Shown: one piece after another, positions 20,417 through 30,908 of the stretch
Layout of the letters: the number at the start of each line of letters is the position of its first letter
Numbering within the stretch: the first letter of the stretch is position 1
Origin: Breznakibacter xylanolyticus
GTDB lineage: Bacteria > Bacteroidota > Bacteroidia > Bacteroidales > Marinilabiliaceae
Direction: 5' to 3'
DNA length: 64,000 nucleotides
Assembly (NCBI RefSeq): GCF_003254275.1
Contig: NZ_QKZK01000014.1
Location: 48,568 to 112,567, forward strand
Notes under the pieces: generated by a model
Seen by the model: only the letters and a program-made list of their open reading frames with translations
Told to the model about the DNA's origin: nothing
The model's database searches: none
Translations under genes and position numbers: made by a program

Positions 20417-21202
20417 ATGATTTATCTGAAGACTGACGAAGAAATAGCATTTTTACGGGAGAGTAATCTTTTAGTTGGCAAGACCTTAGGGGAGTTAGCT
20501 AAGATGATAAAGCCCGGAGTTTCGACGTTAGAACTTGATAGAATAGCAGAAGCATTTATCAGAGATCATGGGGCAATCCCTGGTTTTTTACATTATCAGG
20601 GATTCCCCAATACTTTGTGTACATCGGTCAATGACCAGGTCGTTCATGGAATTCCCAACAAACAGCCATTGAAAGAGGGCGATGTAGTGTCGATAGATTG
20701 TGGCGTTTTGTTGAACGGATTTTATGGTGATTCAGCGTATACTTTTGAAGTTGGTGAAGTGTCTGAAGATATCAAACAATTGCTGCGAGTAACACGAGAG
20801 TCTCTATATCAGGGGATTTCGAAAGCAGTTGCAGGGAGTCGTTTGGGTGATTTAGGACATGCGATTCAAAGTTATACCGAGTCATATGGTTATTCGGTCG
20901 TTCGAGAAATGGTTGGTCATGGTGTTGGAAGGCACTTACACGAAGCGCCAGAAGTACCCAATTATGGTCGACCCGGAAATGGTGTTAAGTTGGCAGAAGG
21001 AATGGTCATCGCTATTGAGCCCATGATTAATATGGGAAAGCGAAACATCGTGCAGGAAAAAGATGGATGGACTATTCGAACTGTTGACCGAAAACCATCG
21101 GCTCATTTCGAACATACCGTGGCAATCCGAAAGGGGGATGCTGAAATTTTGTCGAGTTTTGAATTTATTGAAGAAGTGTTATCTTTGCAGTCTCAAAAAT
21201 AA
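20417..21202 (+). CDS. map: Methionine aminopeptidase, type I
   Basis: 261 residues; removes the initiator methionine from nascent proteins. The five metal ligands are visible: D94 (SIDCGV), D105 (GDSAYTF), H168 (GHGVGRHLHE), E201 (AIEPMI) and E232 (HFEHTVAI), plus H77 in VHGIPN. No N-terminal zinc-finger extension. The secY-map-infA order is common in bacteria. The sequence here uses slightly more A/T-rich codons than the ribosomal genes. Confidence 0.97.
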   Translation: MIYLKTDEEIAFLRESNLLVGKTLGELAKMIKPGVSTLELDRIAEAFIRDHGAIPGFLHYQGFPNTLCTSVNDQVVHGIPNKQPLKEGDVVSIDCGVLLNGFYGDSAYTFEVGEVSEDIKQLLRVTRESLYQGISKAVAGSRLGDLGHAIQSYTESYGYSVVREMVGHGVGRHLHEAPEVPNYGRPGNGVKLAEGMVIAIEPMINMGKRNIVQEKDGWTIRTVDRKPSAHFEHTVAIRKGDAEILSSFEFIEEVLSLQSQK

Positions 21203-21217
21203 AAGGTTAACCATTAT

Positions 21218-21436
21218 ATGGCTAAGCAATCCTCTATAGAACAAGATGGTACCATCGTGGAAGCGTTATCTAATGCGATGTTTCGCGTAGAATTGGAGAA
21301 CGGACACGTGATTACGGCTCACATTTCCGGGAAAATGCGAATGCATTACATCAAGATTTTGCCCGGTGATAGGGTGAAAGTGGAAATGTCACCTTATGAT
21401 TTAACAAAAGGTAGAATTAGTTACAGGTATAAATAA
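21218..21436 (+). CDS. infA: Translation initiation factor IF-1
   Basis: 72 residues, the S1-like OB-fold factor that occupies the 30S A-site during initiation. Markers are [39 protein letters not shown] and [14 protein letters not shown]. Exactly the usual length. It separates map from rpmJ. Confidence 0.98.
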   Translation: MAKQSSIEQDGTIVEALSNAMFRVELENGHVITAHISGKMRMHYIKILPGDRVKVEMSPYDLTKGRISYRYK

Positions 21437-21450
21437 AAAACCTCATAACG

Positions 21451-21567
21451 ATGAAAGTTAGAGCATCAATTAAGAAACGCAGTGCCGACTGTAAAATTGT
21501 ACGCAGAAAAGGGCGCTTGTATGTGATTAACAAGAAAAATCCCAAGTATAAACAACGTCAAGGATAA
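21451..21567 (+). CDS. rpmJ: 50S ribosomal protein L36 (zinc-independent form)
   Basis: A 38-codon gene starting with ATG at 21451 and ending with TAA. The protein begins [20 protein letters not shown] and ends [10 protein letters not shown], the standard bL36 ending. Only one of the four zinc-ribbon ligands (a cysteine at 14) remains, so it is the zinc-free type, in line with the zinc-free S14 here. It lies in its normal place between infA and rpsM with 14- and 13-nt gaps. Confidence 0.96.
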   Translation: MKVRASIKKRSADCKIVRRKGRLYVINKKNPKYKQRQG

Positions 21568-21580
21568 ATTTTAACAAATT

Positions 21581-21955
21581 ATGGCACGAATTGTCGGAGT
21601 TGATTTACCCGTCAACAAAAGAGGCGAAATTGCATTGACCTATATCTATGGTATTGGAAGAAGCAGAGCCAATAAAATATTAGAACAGGCAGGTGTTGAC
21701 CGAAATGTTAAGGTGAAAGAGTGGAACGATACCCAACTGGGAGCGATCCGTGAGATCATTGGTACTATTAGAGTTGAAGGCGAATTGCGTTCAGAAGTAC
21801 AGCTTAACATCAAACGGTTGATGGACATCGGTTGTTACCGTGGGATCCGTCACCGCCTAGGATTACCTCTCCGTGGTCAGTCGACCAAAAATAATGCTCG
21901 TACCCGAAAAGGTAAGAAGAAAACTGTTGCAAACAAGAAAAAGGCTACTAAATAA
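21581..21955 (+). CDS. rpsM: 30S ribosomal protein S13
   Basis: 124 residues, uS13 of the 30S head, contacting the P-site tRNA and the 50S bridge. Markers are [32 protein letters not shown] and the C-terminal [19 protein letters not shown]. First gene of the alpha section. Confidence 0.98.
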   Translation: MARIVGVDLPVNKRGEIALTYIYGIGRSRANKILEQAGVDRNVKVKEWNDTQLGAIREIIGTIRVEGELRSEVQLNIKRLMDIGCYRGIRHRLGLPLRGQSTKNNARTRKGKKKTVANKKKATK

Positions 21956-21963
21956 TAATTGAA

Positions 21964-22353
21964 ATGGCAAAGAAACCAGTAACTCAAAAGAAAAAAGTAG
22001 TAAAAGTTGAAGCGTTGGGTCAAGCACACATTCACTCATCGTTCAATAACATTATTATTTCCTTGTGCAACGGGAATGGTCAGGTTATCAGCTGGTCAAG
22101 TGCCGGTAAAATGGGATTTAAAGGTTCAAAAAAGAACACTCCATATGCCGCACAAACAGCAGCAGCCGACTGCGCAAAAGTAGCATTTGATCTTGGCTTG
22201 CGTAAGGTTAAGGTATATGTGAAAGGGCCGGGCAATGGTCGTGAATCAGCGATTCGTTCTATTCACGGGGCAGGTATTGAAGTAACCGAGATTGTAGATG
22301 TTACTCCACTTCCGCACAACGGATGTCGTCCTCCCAAAAGAAGAAGAGTTTAA
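21964..22353 (+). CDS. rpsK: 30S ribosomal protein S11
   Basis: 129 residues, uS11 of the 30S platform. Markers are [40 protein letters not shown] and the end [16 protein letters not shown]. Followed by a 143-nt gap, the largest in the alpha section, before rpsD. I see no terminator in that gap; it is A/T-rich and might hold an internal promoter or an S4 control region, but no motif is convincing. Confidence 0.98.
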   Translation: MAKKPVTQKKKVVKVEALGQAHIHSSFNNIIISLCNGNGQVISWSSAGKMGFKGSKKNTPYAAQTAAADCAKVAFDLGLRKVKVYVKGPGNGRESAIRSIHGAGIEVTEIVDVTPLPHNGCRPPKRRRV

Positions 22354-22496
22354 TTTTTCACTAGTTATTAACCATAAATTTTTAGGTTTTGAGTTTTGGA
22401 TTATGAAATGATTATAATTAACCACCTCTCTATAATCACGCGGCCTTCATATTCATAATTGAGAATCAAAAATTAGGAAAGCAAAAATTTAGAAGA

Positions 22497-23102
22497 ATGG
22501 CTAGATACATAGGCCCAAAAACTAAGATTGCCCGTAAATTCGGCGAAGCGATTTACGGATCAGATCGTTATTTTGAAAAAAAGAATTACCCTCCGGGACA
22601 ACATGGATTGAACCGTCGCAAGAAAACCAGCGAATACGGTTTACAGTTGAAGGAGAAGCAAAAAGCCAAATATACTTACGGTGTGCTTGAGCGTCAATTT
22701 GCGAATTTGTTCGTAAAAGCTCGTCGCCTTCAAGGTGTAACCGGTGAATTGTTGTTGATTTTGTTGGAATCACGTTTGGATAACGTGGTATTCCGCTTGG
22801 GGATTGCTCCCACACGTGCAGCTGCTCGTCAGTTGGTGTCGCACCGTCACATTGTTGTAGACGGCGAAGTGGTGAACATTCCTTCATATTCAGTGAAACC
22901 AGGTCAGGTGATTGGCGTTCGTGAGAAGTCAAAATCACTGGAGGTGATCACTGCTGCCACCAGCAATTCATCAGCACACAAATATTCTTGGTTAGAGTGG
23001 GATAACCACAGCAAAACCGGAAAATTCCTGAACGCTCCTGAAAGATCAGAAATTCCTGAAAATATCAAAGAACAGTTGATCGTTGAATTGTACTCTAAAT
23101 AA
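22497..23102 (+). CDS. rpsD: 30S ribosomal protein S4
   Basis: 201 residues, uS4, a primary 16S rRNA binder and, in other bacteria, repressor of the alpha operon. Markers are [40 protein letters not shown] and the S4-domain core [20 protein letters not shown]. rpoA begins 9 nt later. Confidence 0.98.
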   Translation: MARYIGPKTKIARKFGEAIYGSDRYFEKKNYPPGQHGLNRRKKTSEYGLQLKEKQKAKYTYGVLERQFANLFVKARRLQGVTGELLLILLESRLDNVVFRLGIAPTRAAARQLVSHRHIVVDGEVVNIPSYSVKPGQVIGVREKSKSLEVITAATSNSSAHKYSWLEWDNHSKTGKFLNAPERSEIPENIKEQLIVELYSK

Positions 23103-23111
23103 TTGATTCTT

Positions 23112-24104
23112 ATGGCAATATTAGCATTCCAAAAACCCGACAAAGTAATTTTGCTGGAGTCTGATGACAAATTCGGCAAGTTCGAATTCCGTCCATTGGA
23201 GCCAGGATATGGTATCACCGTTGGAAATGCCTTAAGAAGAATATTGTTATCTTCACTCGAGGGGTACGCGATTACGACCATGAAAATTGAGGGTGTTGAT
23301 CATGAATTCAGCAGCATCCCCGGTGTGATTGATGATGTCACCGAAATTATTTTGAATCTGAAACAAACGCGATTTAAGCGTGTCAGTGAAGAGATGGATT
23401 CGGAGAAGATTACCATCAGTGTTTCCGGACAAGAGGCTTTGAAGGCGGGTGATTTGAATCAGTATTTAACCGGGTTTAAAGTATTGAATCCTGAGCTGAT
23501 TATCGCTCGTATGAATCCTGAGGCACATCTGAATATGACAATCACCATCAATAAAGGTCGAGGTTATGTTCCAGCCGACGAAAATCGTTCGGTGGATAGT
23601 GAACTAGGAGTGATTGCCATTGACTCAATTTTCACACCCATCCGTAATGTGAAATTTGCGATTGAGAACTATCGTGTAGAGCAAAAGACTGACTATGAAA
23701 AGTTGGTTCTTGAAATCAATACCGATGGGTCTATCAATCCTAAGGACGCATTGAAGGAAGCAGCAAAGATTTTAATTTATCACTTCATGTTGTTCTCTGA
23801 CGAAAAGATTACACTCGATTCGGACGAGAAATTCGGAAATGAGGAATTTGACGAGGAAGTACTGCATATGCGTCAGATGTTGAAAACCAAATTGGTTGAC
23901 ATGGACTTGTCGGTACGCGCCTTGAACTGCCTCAAAGCAGCGGATGTAGAAACATTGGGTGATTTGGTATCCTTTAATCGTAACGATTTATTAAAGTTCA
24001 GAAACTTTGGTAAGAAATCGCTGACCGAGTTGGAAGACTTGTTGGTGAACCTGAACCTGAGTTTTGGAATGGATATCAGTAAGTATAAATTAGATAAGGA
24101 ATAA
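23112..24104 (+). CDS. rpoA: DNA-directed RNA polymerase alpha subunit
   Basis: 330 residues from the ATG at 23112, beginning [19 protein letters not shown]; an in-frame TTG at 23103 would add three residues and is less likely. The N-terminal dimerisation domain (to about 230) has [20 protein letters not shown] and the C-terminal domain has [20 protein letters not shown] and [14 protein letters not shown], the part that contacts promoter DNA and activators. The rpsD-rpoA-rplQ order is standard. Confidence 0.98.
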   Translation: MAILAFQKPDKVILLESDDKFGKFEFRPLEPGYGITVGNALRRILLSSLEGYAITTMKIEGVDHEFSSIPGVIDDVTEIILNLKQTRFKRVSEEMDSEKITISVSGQEALKAGDLNQYLTGFKVLNPELIIARMNPEAHLNMTITINKGRGYVPADENRSVDSELGVIAIDSIFTPIRNVKFAIENYRVEQKTDYEKLVLEINTDGSINPKDALKEAAKILIYHFMLFSDEKITLDSDEKFGNEEFDEEVLHMRQMLKTKLVDMDLSVRALNCLKAADVETLGDLVSFNRNDLLKFRNFGKKSLTELEDLLVNLNLSFGMDISKYKLDKE

Positions 24105-24109
24105 TTGCA

Positions 24110-24598
24110 ATGAGACATAGAAAGAAAATAAACCATTTGGGCCGTACATGTACTCACCGCAAAGCTTTGATGTCGAACATGGCCGCCTCGTTGATTTTGC
24201 ACAAGCGAATCACGACGACCGTAGCCAAGGCAAAAGCGCTTCGGAAGTATGTTGAGCCTTTGATTACAAAGACCAAGAACCTCTCGACCGTAGAGGAAAA
24301 AACCAACGCACAGCGTGTTGTGTTTAGCTATCTTCAAAACAAATTTGCCGTGAAGGAATTGTTTACAGAAGTAGCAGAGAAAGTTGCTGATCGTCCCGGC
24401 GGTTACACACGTATTTTGAAAACAGGAGCCCGTCAGGGTGACGCTGCTGAAATGTGTTTGATCGAATTGGTTGATTACAACGAGAACATGTTGGGTGGTG
24501 CAAAGGCCAGCGAAGAGAAAAAGAAAACTCGTCGTAGCCGCACTGCAAAAAAAGCAGAGAGTGCTGCCTCTGACAATTCAGCATCAGCTGAAGCGTAA
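24110..24598 (+). CDS. rplQ: 50S ribosomal protein L17
   Basis: 162 residues, bL17. The core has [40 protein letters not shown] and [20 protein letters not shown]. After about residue 125 there is a low-complexity tail rich in K, S, A and E, longer than in E. coli, as seen in other Bacteroidetes. It is the last gene of the ribosomal block. Confidence 0.97.
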   Translation: MRHRKKINHLGRTCTHRKALMSNMAASLILHKRITTTVAKAKALRKYVEPLITKTKNLSTVEEKTNAQRVVFSYLQNKFAVKELFTEVAEKVADRPGGYTRILKTGARQGDAAEMCLIELVDYNENMLGGAKASEEKKKTRRSRTAKKAESAASDNSASAEA

Positions 24599-24651
24599 TG
24601 ACACCTAAAAATGCGATGTCCATCGTATTTTAGATAACTGTAAGCATCGAA

Positions 24652-24687
24652 GGGGGATAAAGATTCAATACTTTATCCCTTTTTTTT
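24652..24687 (+). terminator. Rho-independent terminator of the ribosomal block
   Basis: A 9-bp stem (GGGATAAAG at 24654-24662, CTTTATCCC at 24671-24679) with loop ATTCAATA leads into eight T. It ends the transcript 54 nt after rplQ, so eno has its own start of transcription. Confidence 0.9.
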
Positions 24688-24709
24688 GAAATAGGATATT
24701 CCATCATAA

Positions 24710-26032
<1,323 letters not shown>

Positions 26033-26050
26033 TTCTCCATCCAGATAACA

Positions 26051-26087
26051 AAAAGGCTGTTCTCATTGAGAATGGCCTTTTTTTATT
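26051..26087 (+). terminator. Rho-independent terminator after eno
   Basis: An imperfect stem (AAAGGC.GTTCTC paired with GAGAAT.GGCCTTT, loop about ATT) is followed directly by a run of seven T. It lies 18 nt after the eno stop. Confidence 0.85.
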
Positions 26088-26174
26088 TGCAGATAAACAA
26101 TCTTCCTTTGCAGGTGTTGTAGTACATTACCAATGGCATCATGCCACGAGTTAAACCCCGCAAAAAGAAGTATT

Positions 26175-27479
26175 ATGAACGATATCAAAGAGCGGCTCAT
26201 TCAGATAGGACGCCCCAAAGCCAATGAACTCAAGCAACTGATAAAGGAGCACGGCGATCATGTGATACAGCAAGTCACGCTGGGACAAGTGTTGATGGGC
26301 ATGAAGGGGGTGGTGTCGTTGATGACCTGTACGTCGAAACTCGATCCGGAGGAAGGAATCCGTTTCAGAGGGTTTTCCATTCCTGAATTACGCGATAAGC
26401 TGCCAAAATTGAACGATGATGGTGAGCCCTTGCCCGAGGGGTTGTTTTACCTGATGTTGCTGGGTGAATTGCCCGGGAAGGATGATGTGATGCACCTTCG
26501 CAAGGAGTGGGCTGATCGATCGCAGGGCATTCCGGGGCATGTGTTTGATGTGATCAATGCGTTGCCCAAAAGTGCCCATCCGATGATTCAGTTCAATACC
26601 GCCATCCTGGCCATGTCCACCCAGTCGCATTTTCGCAAGGCCTATATGGCAGGGATGGACAAACAGGATTATTGGGATCCGATGTACGAGGGGGTGATGG
26701 ATCTGATTAGCCGATTGCCGGTGATTGCCGCATACATCTATCGCCGGGTGTTTCACAATGAGAAGTACATCGACATTGACCCGTCGCTCGACTGGGCCGG
26801 CAATTTGGCGCACATGATGGGCTTTGATAGTGAAGAGGTAAAGCGTTTGATGCGTTTATATATGGTCATTCATGCCGATCATGAGGGGGGCAACGTATCG
26901 GCACATGCCACGCATTTGGTGGGTTCGGCATTGTCGAATCCCTATTACAGTTTTTCGGCCGGGATGAATGGTTTGGCAGGGCCGTTGCACGGAATGGCCA
27001 ATCAGGAAGTGATGGTGTGGATTCAGGGGATGTTGAAGACGTTGGGCAGTGAAGCGCCATCGGCAGCACAAGTAGAAGCCTATGCGCGTGAAACGCTTTC
27101 GTCAGGGCGGGTGATTCCGGGATATGGCCATGCTGTGTTACGAAAGACCGATCCCCGTTTCACGGTTCAGCTCGATTTTGCCAACAAATACATCCCTGAT
27201 GCGCCATTGATACAAGTGGTCAAAACCATATACGATGTGGTGCCAAAGGTGCTGGGCGAAACCGGCAAGGTGAAAAACCCCTGGCCTAATGTCGATGCCA
27301 TTTCGGGGGCATTGCTCGAGAGTTACGGCATTAAAGAATATCCCGTTTATACCATGTTGTTTGGCGTGTCGCGTGCCTTGGGCGTGTTGTCGCAACTGGT
27401 GTGGGATCGCATTTACGGGTTGCCCATTGAGCGACCATCGTCGCAAAATTTTGAATGGTTCAAGAATCAGGTGCGATGA
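26175..27479 (+). CDS. gltA: Citrate synthase, eukaryotic-type (Si)
   Basis: 434 residues from the ATG at 26175; an earlier in-frame start at 26133 would add 14 residues and lies too close to the eno terminator. Condenses oxaloacetate and acetyl-CoA. The sequence is of the mitochondrial type rather than the E. coli type: HADHEGGNVSAHATHLVGSA then NGLAGPLHGMANQEV. The catalytic triad is H272, H319 (PGYGHAVLRKTDPR) and D374, almost the numbering of the pig enzyme. Such genes are known in Bacteroidetes, so transfer need not be recent. The gene stands alone; no other TCA gene is adjacent. Confidence 0.95.
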   Translation: MNDIKERLIQIGRPKANELKQLIKEHGDHVIQQVTLGQVLMGMKGVVSLMTCTSKLDPEEGIRFRGFSIPELRDKLPKLNDDGEPLPEGLFYLMLLGELPGKDDVMHLRKEWADRSQGIPGHVFDVINALPKSAHPMIQFNTAILAMSTQSHFRKAYMAGMDKQDYWDPMYEGVMDLISRLPVIAAYIYRRVFHNEKYIDIDPSLDWAGNLAHMMGFDSEEVKRLMRLYMVIHADHEGGNVSAHATHLVGSALSNPYYSFSAGMNGLAGPLHGMANQEVMVWIQGMLKTLGSEAPSAAQVEAYARETLSSGRVIPGYGHAVLRKTDPRFTVQLDFANKYIPDAPLIQVVKTIYDVVPKVLGETGKVKNPWPNVDAISGALLESYGIKEYPVYTMLFGVSRALGVLSQLVWDRIYGLPIERPSSQNFEWFKNQVR

Positions 27480-27506
27480 TGGGGAGTGGTATGTTATTTT
27501 GTATTA

Positions 27507-27719
27507 TTTCACAGAGTCGGATTAAACGCTGAGGCGCGAAGGCGCTGAGTTGGTTTGATGAATAGATTGCGTTTAAATATGAAAGCAGATAACTCAGCAT
27601 TTAATCATCGTCCTCTACTTAACGAACTAAGAACTGACGCTGAGCTGCAGTGAGATAAGATGAGAACCAGTGAGGAGAAGAAGCCTCAGTGTCACTCGGT
27701 AAAAGAGTTATATCGTAGT
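27507..27719 (+). repeat. Long dispersed inverted repeat, copy 1
   Basis: About 213 nt that reappear in inverted orientation at 39267-39479 with only about ten differences by eye. It includes GAGGCGCGAAGGCGCTGAG and the stretch through TAATCATCGTCCTCTACTTA. It has no open frame worth noting. A more diverged partial copy in direct orientation lies at 41001-41080. Confidence 0.85.
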
Positions 27720-27723
27720 TTTC

Positions 27724-27758
27724 AATGAACACGGAGGCACAGGGACACAGAGTTTTAT
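27724..27758 (+). repeat. Short dispersed repeat (ACGGAG.CACAGGG type), copy 1
   Basis: 35 nt beginning AATGAACACGGAGGCACAGG, found again at 61713-61747 with about 30 of 35 positions equal. A shorter relative (GGCACCGAGGCACCGAG) occurs at 27844-27860. Motifs of this style are widespread in intergenic DNA of Bacteroidetes. Confidence 0.65.
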
Positions 27759-27887
27759 TTTTGATGTATTAAATCATCTTGATGAAGCTTTACTCCCCCT
27801 TGTTCAAATAAAAAATCAGATAACTCAAAAGAGTTATATAGTAGGCACCGAGGCACCGAGTTTTTCGACACGTGGAAATAAAAATAT

Positions 27888-27983
27888 CACGTGTGAAGTT
27901 TGGGCAAACCACGTGTGTAGTTTGGCAAAACCACGCGTGTAGTTGGACAAAACCACACGTGAAGTTTGGAAAGAACACGCGTG
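27888..27983 (+). repeat. 22-bp tandem array with palindromic cores upstream of pabB
   Basis: Four complete units of exactly 22 nt start at 27888, 27910, 27932 and 27954, and a partial fifth at 27976. Each opens with a near-palindrome (CACGTGTG, CACGTGTG, CACGCGTG, CACACGTG, CACGCGTG) followed by a variable GTTTGG.AAA segment. A further CACGTGG lies 19 nt upstream. A 22-bp pitch places the cores on one face of the DNA about two turns apart, as for a cooperatively bound regulator; that reading is inference. Confidence 0.8.
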
Positions 27984-28106
27984 TTTTTTATCAGGATGCT
28001 ACCAGGGGGTGAATGATGGCCTGTTGAATGGTCATTTGAATAAAAAAGCTGATTTTTGCGCTCATCAAACCGGATAAGGACGTTCTGGACATACAATGAG
28101 GATGGC

Positions 28107-29405
28107 ATGCGTGAATTTTTGGATATAAAGGTCGATGACCCGGCACTGGTCAGGGTGTTGTTGGTCAATGAAACGGAGCGGCATGCGTGGGCGATGCTGT
28201 TGGAGACGTTGCCCGGCAATGGGTTGGAGTATCCGGGTGGAGCATCGTTGCACTGTTTGGCGGCTTTCGGGTGCATTGGTCGGGTGGGGGGCGATTTGCA
28301 TGCGGTGCAACAGTTTCGTCAACAGCATCGCGACTGGCTCACCGGTTACATTGGTTACGATTATAAAAACAAGTTGGAGGCGCTTTCGTCAACCGGCCAC
28401 GATGGGGTGGACTTTGACGATTTGTGCTGGGTGCAGCCCCGTTATTTGATTTTGCAACACGATCGGGGTTGGCAATTGGGATACCACACGGCACACGATG
28501 ACGAGGCGTCGGCCCGGCTCTGGTGGCAGGGGGTGATGGCGCAGCAGCCTGTGACGTCTGTCGTATCTGCGCCGGTGGCGCTCGTTGGTCGCATCGATCG
28601 GCAGGCTTATTTGGATGCGGTGGCGGCCATCAAAGCGCACATTGCCCGCGGCGATATTTACGAAATGAATTATTGTACCGAGTTTTCGACCCAGGGGGTG
28701 AGCCTGAATGTGGCCGATGTGTATTTGCGGCTCACCGAGGCATCGCCCATGCCTTTTTCGGCGTTGCTGAAGGATGGGGAGCGGGTGCTCGTGTGCGCCT
28801 CGCCCGAGCGATTCCTGCAGGTGCGCGCCGGCAAGGTCATCAGTCAGCCCATTAAAGGAACCGTGCGTCGCGGCGTGGATGCGGGCGAAGATGCGTTGTT
28901 GTCGCAGGCCTTGAAGGCCGATTCCAAGGAGCGGGCCGAAAACGTGATGATTGCCGACCTGGTGCGCAACGACTTGTCGCGCGTGGCCCGGCGGGGAAGC
29001 GTGCAGGTGGAGGAGTTATGCGGGGTGTATGCCTTTCGTCAGTTGCACCAGATGATTACCACCGTCACGGCCACCCTGACGCCTGGAAAAACGTGGGCTG
29101 ATGCCGTGGCAGCATCCTTTCCACCCGGGTCGATGACGGGTGCGCCCAAGGTGCGAGCCATGCAGCTTATCGACCGGTACGAGCCTTTCAGACGTGGACT
29201 TTATTCGGGGGCTGTGGGGTATGTGACCCCTGAAGGCGATTGCGACCTGAACGTGGTGATTCGATCCATTCAATACAACGCTGCCACCGGTTACGCGTCG
29301 TACATCACCGGGAGCGCCATCACGCATCTTTGCGACCCGGCCCGGGAGTACGACGAGTGTCTGCTCAAGGGGCGAGCCATGCGCGAGGTGCTGGCCGGAA
29401 AATGA
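28107..29405 (+). CDS. pabB: Aminodeoxychorismate synthase component I
   Basis: 432 residues from the ATG at 28107 (MREFLDIKVDDP); an in-frame TTG at 28056 adds 17 unlikely residues. Chorismate-binding enzyme that makes 4-amino-4-deoxychorismate for folate. The PIKGT motif carries the lysine typical of PabB, where anthranilate synthase has PIAGT. Other motifs are GDIYEMNYCTEF, ENVMIADLVRNDLSRV and PPGSMTGAPKVRAMQL. No amidotransferase (pabA) or lyase (pabC) gene is adjacent. Codon use is richer in G and C than in the ribosomal block. The 22-bp array lies 124 nt upstream of the start. Confidence 0.93.
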   Translation: MREFLDIKVDDPALVRVLLVNETERHAWAMLLETLPGNGLEYPGGASLHCLAAFGCIGRVGGDLHAVQQFRQQHRDWLTGYIGYDYKNKLEALSSTGHDGVDFDDLCWVQPRYLILQHDRGWQLGYHTAHDDEASARLWWQGVMAQQPVTSVVSAPVALVGRIDRQAYLDAVAAIKAHIARGDIYEMNYCTEFSTQGVSLNVADVYLRLTEASPMPFSALLKDGERVLVCASPERFLQVRAGKVISQPIKGTVRRGVDAGEDALLSQALKADSKERAENVMIADLVRNDLSRVARRGSVQVEELCGVYAFRQLHQMITTVTATLTPGKTWADAVAASFPPGSMTGAPKVRAMQLIDRYEPFRRGLYSGAVGYVTPEGDCDLNVVIRSIQYNAATGYASYITGSAITHLCDPAREYDECLLKGRAMREVLAGK

Positions 29406-29409
29406 AAAA

Positions 29410-29524
29410 GGGTGTCTGGAAAAGAAAAATTAAACGCAAAGACACCGAGACGCAAAGTAATCATTGTTGTTTTTGACTTTGCAACTCTGCATCTCTGCGT
29501 TTTGATTTGACTTTGGAGACACCC
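29410..29524. repeat. Long imperfect inverted repeat between convergent pabB and cysN
   Basis: Outer arms GGGTGTCT (29410-29417) and AGACACCC (29517-29524) and inner arms around AAACGCAAAGACACCGAGACG and CTCTGCATCTCTGCGTTTT form a long hairpin spanning the whole gap. It probably serves as a terminator for both converging genes; the right end is followed by TCCTTTT. Confidence 0.65.
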
Positions 29525-29551
29525 TCCTTTTGTTGATGGGAGTAATCAGGG

Positions 29552-30823
29552 TCAGATGATCATGCCGGCGGCCACCGTTTCGTTGGTGCCTTCATCGACC
29601 AAAATGATGCTGCCGGTTTCGCGATTCATTTGGTACGAATCAAAAAAGAGCGGCTTGGTGGTGCGGATGGCGATGCGGGCAATGTCGTTCATGCCCACTT
29701 CTTTGTCGTCGCTGTTTTCTTTCATGGTGTTGATGTTCACCTTAAATACCACCTCTTTAATCATGCATTTGGCTTCGGCCGATGTGTGTCGGATGATGTA
29801 TTTGCCGCGTGGTACCAGTTTGCGTTCGTTGAACCAGCAAATCATCATGTCAATGTCCTGGTTTACCTGGGGGTGGTCGAGTTCTTTCACCAGCATATCG
29901 CCGCGGCTAATGTCGATGTCGTCGTTCAGCGTGATGGTGACCGACTGAGGAGCAGAGGCTTCCTGCAGCGTTTCTTTGTAGAAGTCGATGGTTTTGACGG
30001 TTGATGAAAAGCCCGAGGGGAGCACGGTCACCTTGTCGCCCACTTTAACGGATCCACTGACCACGCGTCCGGCATAGCCGCGATAGTCGTGCCAGTCCTT
30101 GGCCTGAGGGCGCACCACGTATTGTACCGGGAAACGGAAGTTTTGGTGGTTGATGTCGTCCGAGATGTAAATGTTTTCGAGCAGGCTCATAAGGGTGGGG
30201 CCGGGGTACCAGGGCATGTTTTGTGAGGCATCGACCACATTGTCGCCCAGCAGCGCGCTGATGGGCACGTAGCGAATGTCTTTGACCGGCAGCGAGGCGG
30301 TTTTGGTTTTCAAATCTTTTTGGATGGCATCAAAGGTGGCTTGCGAAAAATCGACCAGGTCCATTTTGTTGACGCAAACAATGATGTGCGGGATTTGCAG
30401 AAGCGATGCAATGTAGGCATGGCGCAAGGTCTGTTCGAGCACACCTTGGCGGGCATCTACCAAAATGAGAGCCACGTTGGCCGTGCTGGCGCCGGTGACC
30501 ATGTTGCGGGTGTATTGGATGTGTCCCGGGGTGTCGGCGATGATGAATTTGCGTTTGGGCGTTGCAAAATAGCGGTAGGCCACGTCGATGGTGATGCCTT
30601 GTTCGCGTTCGGCGCGCAGGCCGTCGGTGAGCAGCGCCAGGTTCACTTCTTCGTTGCCAATGCGTTCGCTGGCACGTTCGATGGCTTCGAGCTGGTCGTC
30701 GAAAATGGCTTTGCTGTCGTACAGCAGGCGGCCAATGAGGGTGCTCTTGCCGTCATCCACGCTGCCGGCAGTGGTAAACCGCAGCAGCTCCATATCTAAA
30801 TATCCTGATTGTTTTCCGTTCAT
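29552..30823 (-). CDS. cysN: Sulfate adenylyltransferase, GTPase subunit
   Basis: 423 residues. Couples GTP hydrolysis to formation of adenylylsulfate from sulfate and ATP, together with CysD. GTPase motifs are TAGSVDDGKSTLIGRLLYDS (19-38), DTPGHIQYTRNMVTGAS and NKMDLVDF. The length shows that there is no fused APS kinase (CysC), unlike CysNC proteins of about 630 residues, so APS kinase or reductase must be elsewhere. It is transcribed after cysD with an 85-nt gap containing three GTTTCTGG repeats. Confidence 0.95.
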   Translation of the reverse strand: MNGKQSGYLDMELLRFTTAGSVDDGKSTLIGRLLYDSKAIFDDQLEAIERASERIGNEEVNLALLTDGLRAEREQGITIDVAYRYFATPKRKFIIADTPGHIQYTRNMVTGASTANVALILVDARQGVLEQTLRHAYIASLLQIPHIIVCVNKMDLVDFSQATFDAIQKDLKTKTASLPVKDIRYVPISALLGDNVVDASQNMPWYPGPTLMSLLENIYISDDINHQNFRFPVQYVVRPQAKDWHDYRGYAGRVVSGSVKVGDKVTVLPSGFSSTVKTIDFYKETLQEASAPQSVTITLNDDIDISRGDMLVKELDHPQVNQDIDMMICWFNERKLVPRGKYIIRHTSAEAKCMIKEVVFKVNINTMKENSDDKEVGMNDIARIAIRTTKPLFFDSYQMNRETGSIILVDEGTNETVAAGMII

Positions 30824-30831
30824 TTCTTTCG

Positions 30832-30866
30832 TTTCTGGTTTAAAGTTTCTGGTTTAAAGTTTCTGG
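30832..30866. repeat. Three short direct repeats in the cysD-cysN gap
   Basis: GTTTCTGG occurs at 30832, 30845 and 30859, separated by TTAAA and TTTAAA. The spacing of 13-14 nt suggests slippage-derived repeats; no function can be assigned. Confidence 0.6.
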
Positions 30867-30908
30867 TTGTCATAACCCGAAACATTTAACCCGAGACCCG
30901 CAACAATA

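Larger units (their letters stand above)
27480..28106. other. Gene-free region with dispersed and tandem repeats before pabB
   Basis: About 630 nt without a supported gene. It holds one arm of a long inverted repeat (27507-27719), a copy of a short dispersed motif (27724-27758) and a 22-bp tandem array (27888-27983). No terminator is evident after gltA and no clear TAnnTTTG promoter before pabB. Confidence 0.8.

Noticed and set aside
27888..27983. Possible CRISPR array
   Set aside because: Units are contiguous 22-nt tandem copies without unique spacers, and no cas gene is present.
27724..27990. Small protein beginning MNTEAQGHRVLFLM from the dispersed repeat
   Set aside because: The frame is produced by the ACGGAGGCACAGGG repeat itself, which occurs widely in intergenic DNA, and it closes quickly.
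28056..28106. Longer pabB start at TTG
   Set aside because: The added 17 residues do not resemble PabB N-termini, and the ATG at 28107 opens on the first family-like strand.
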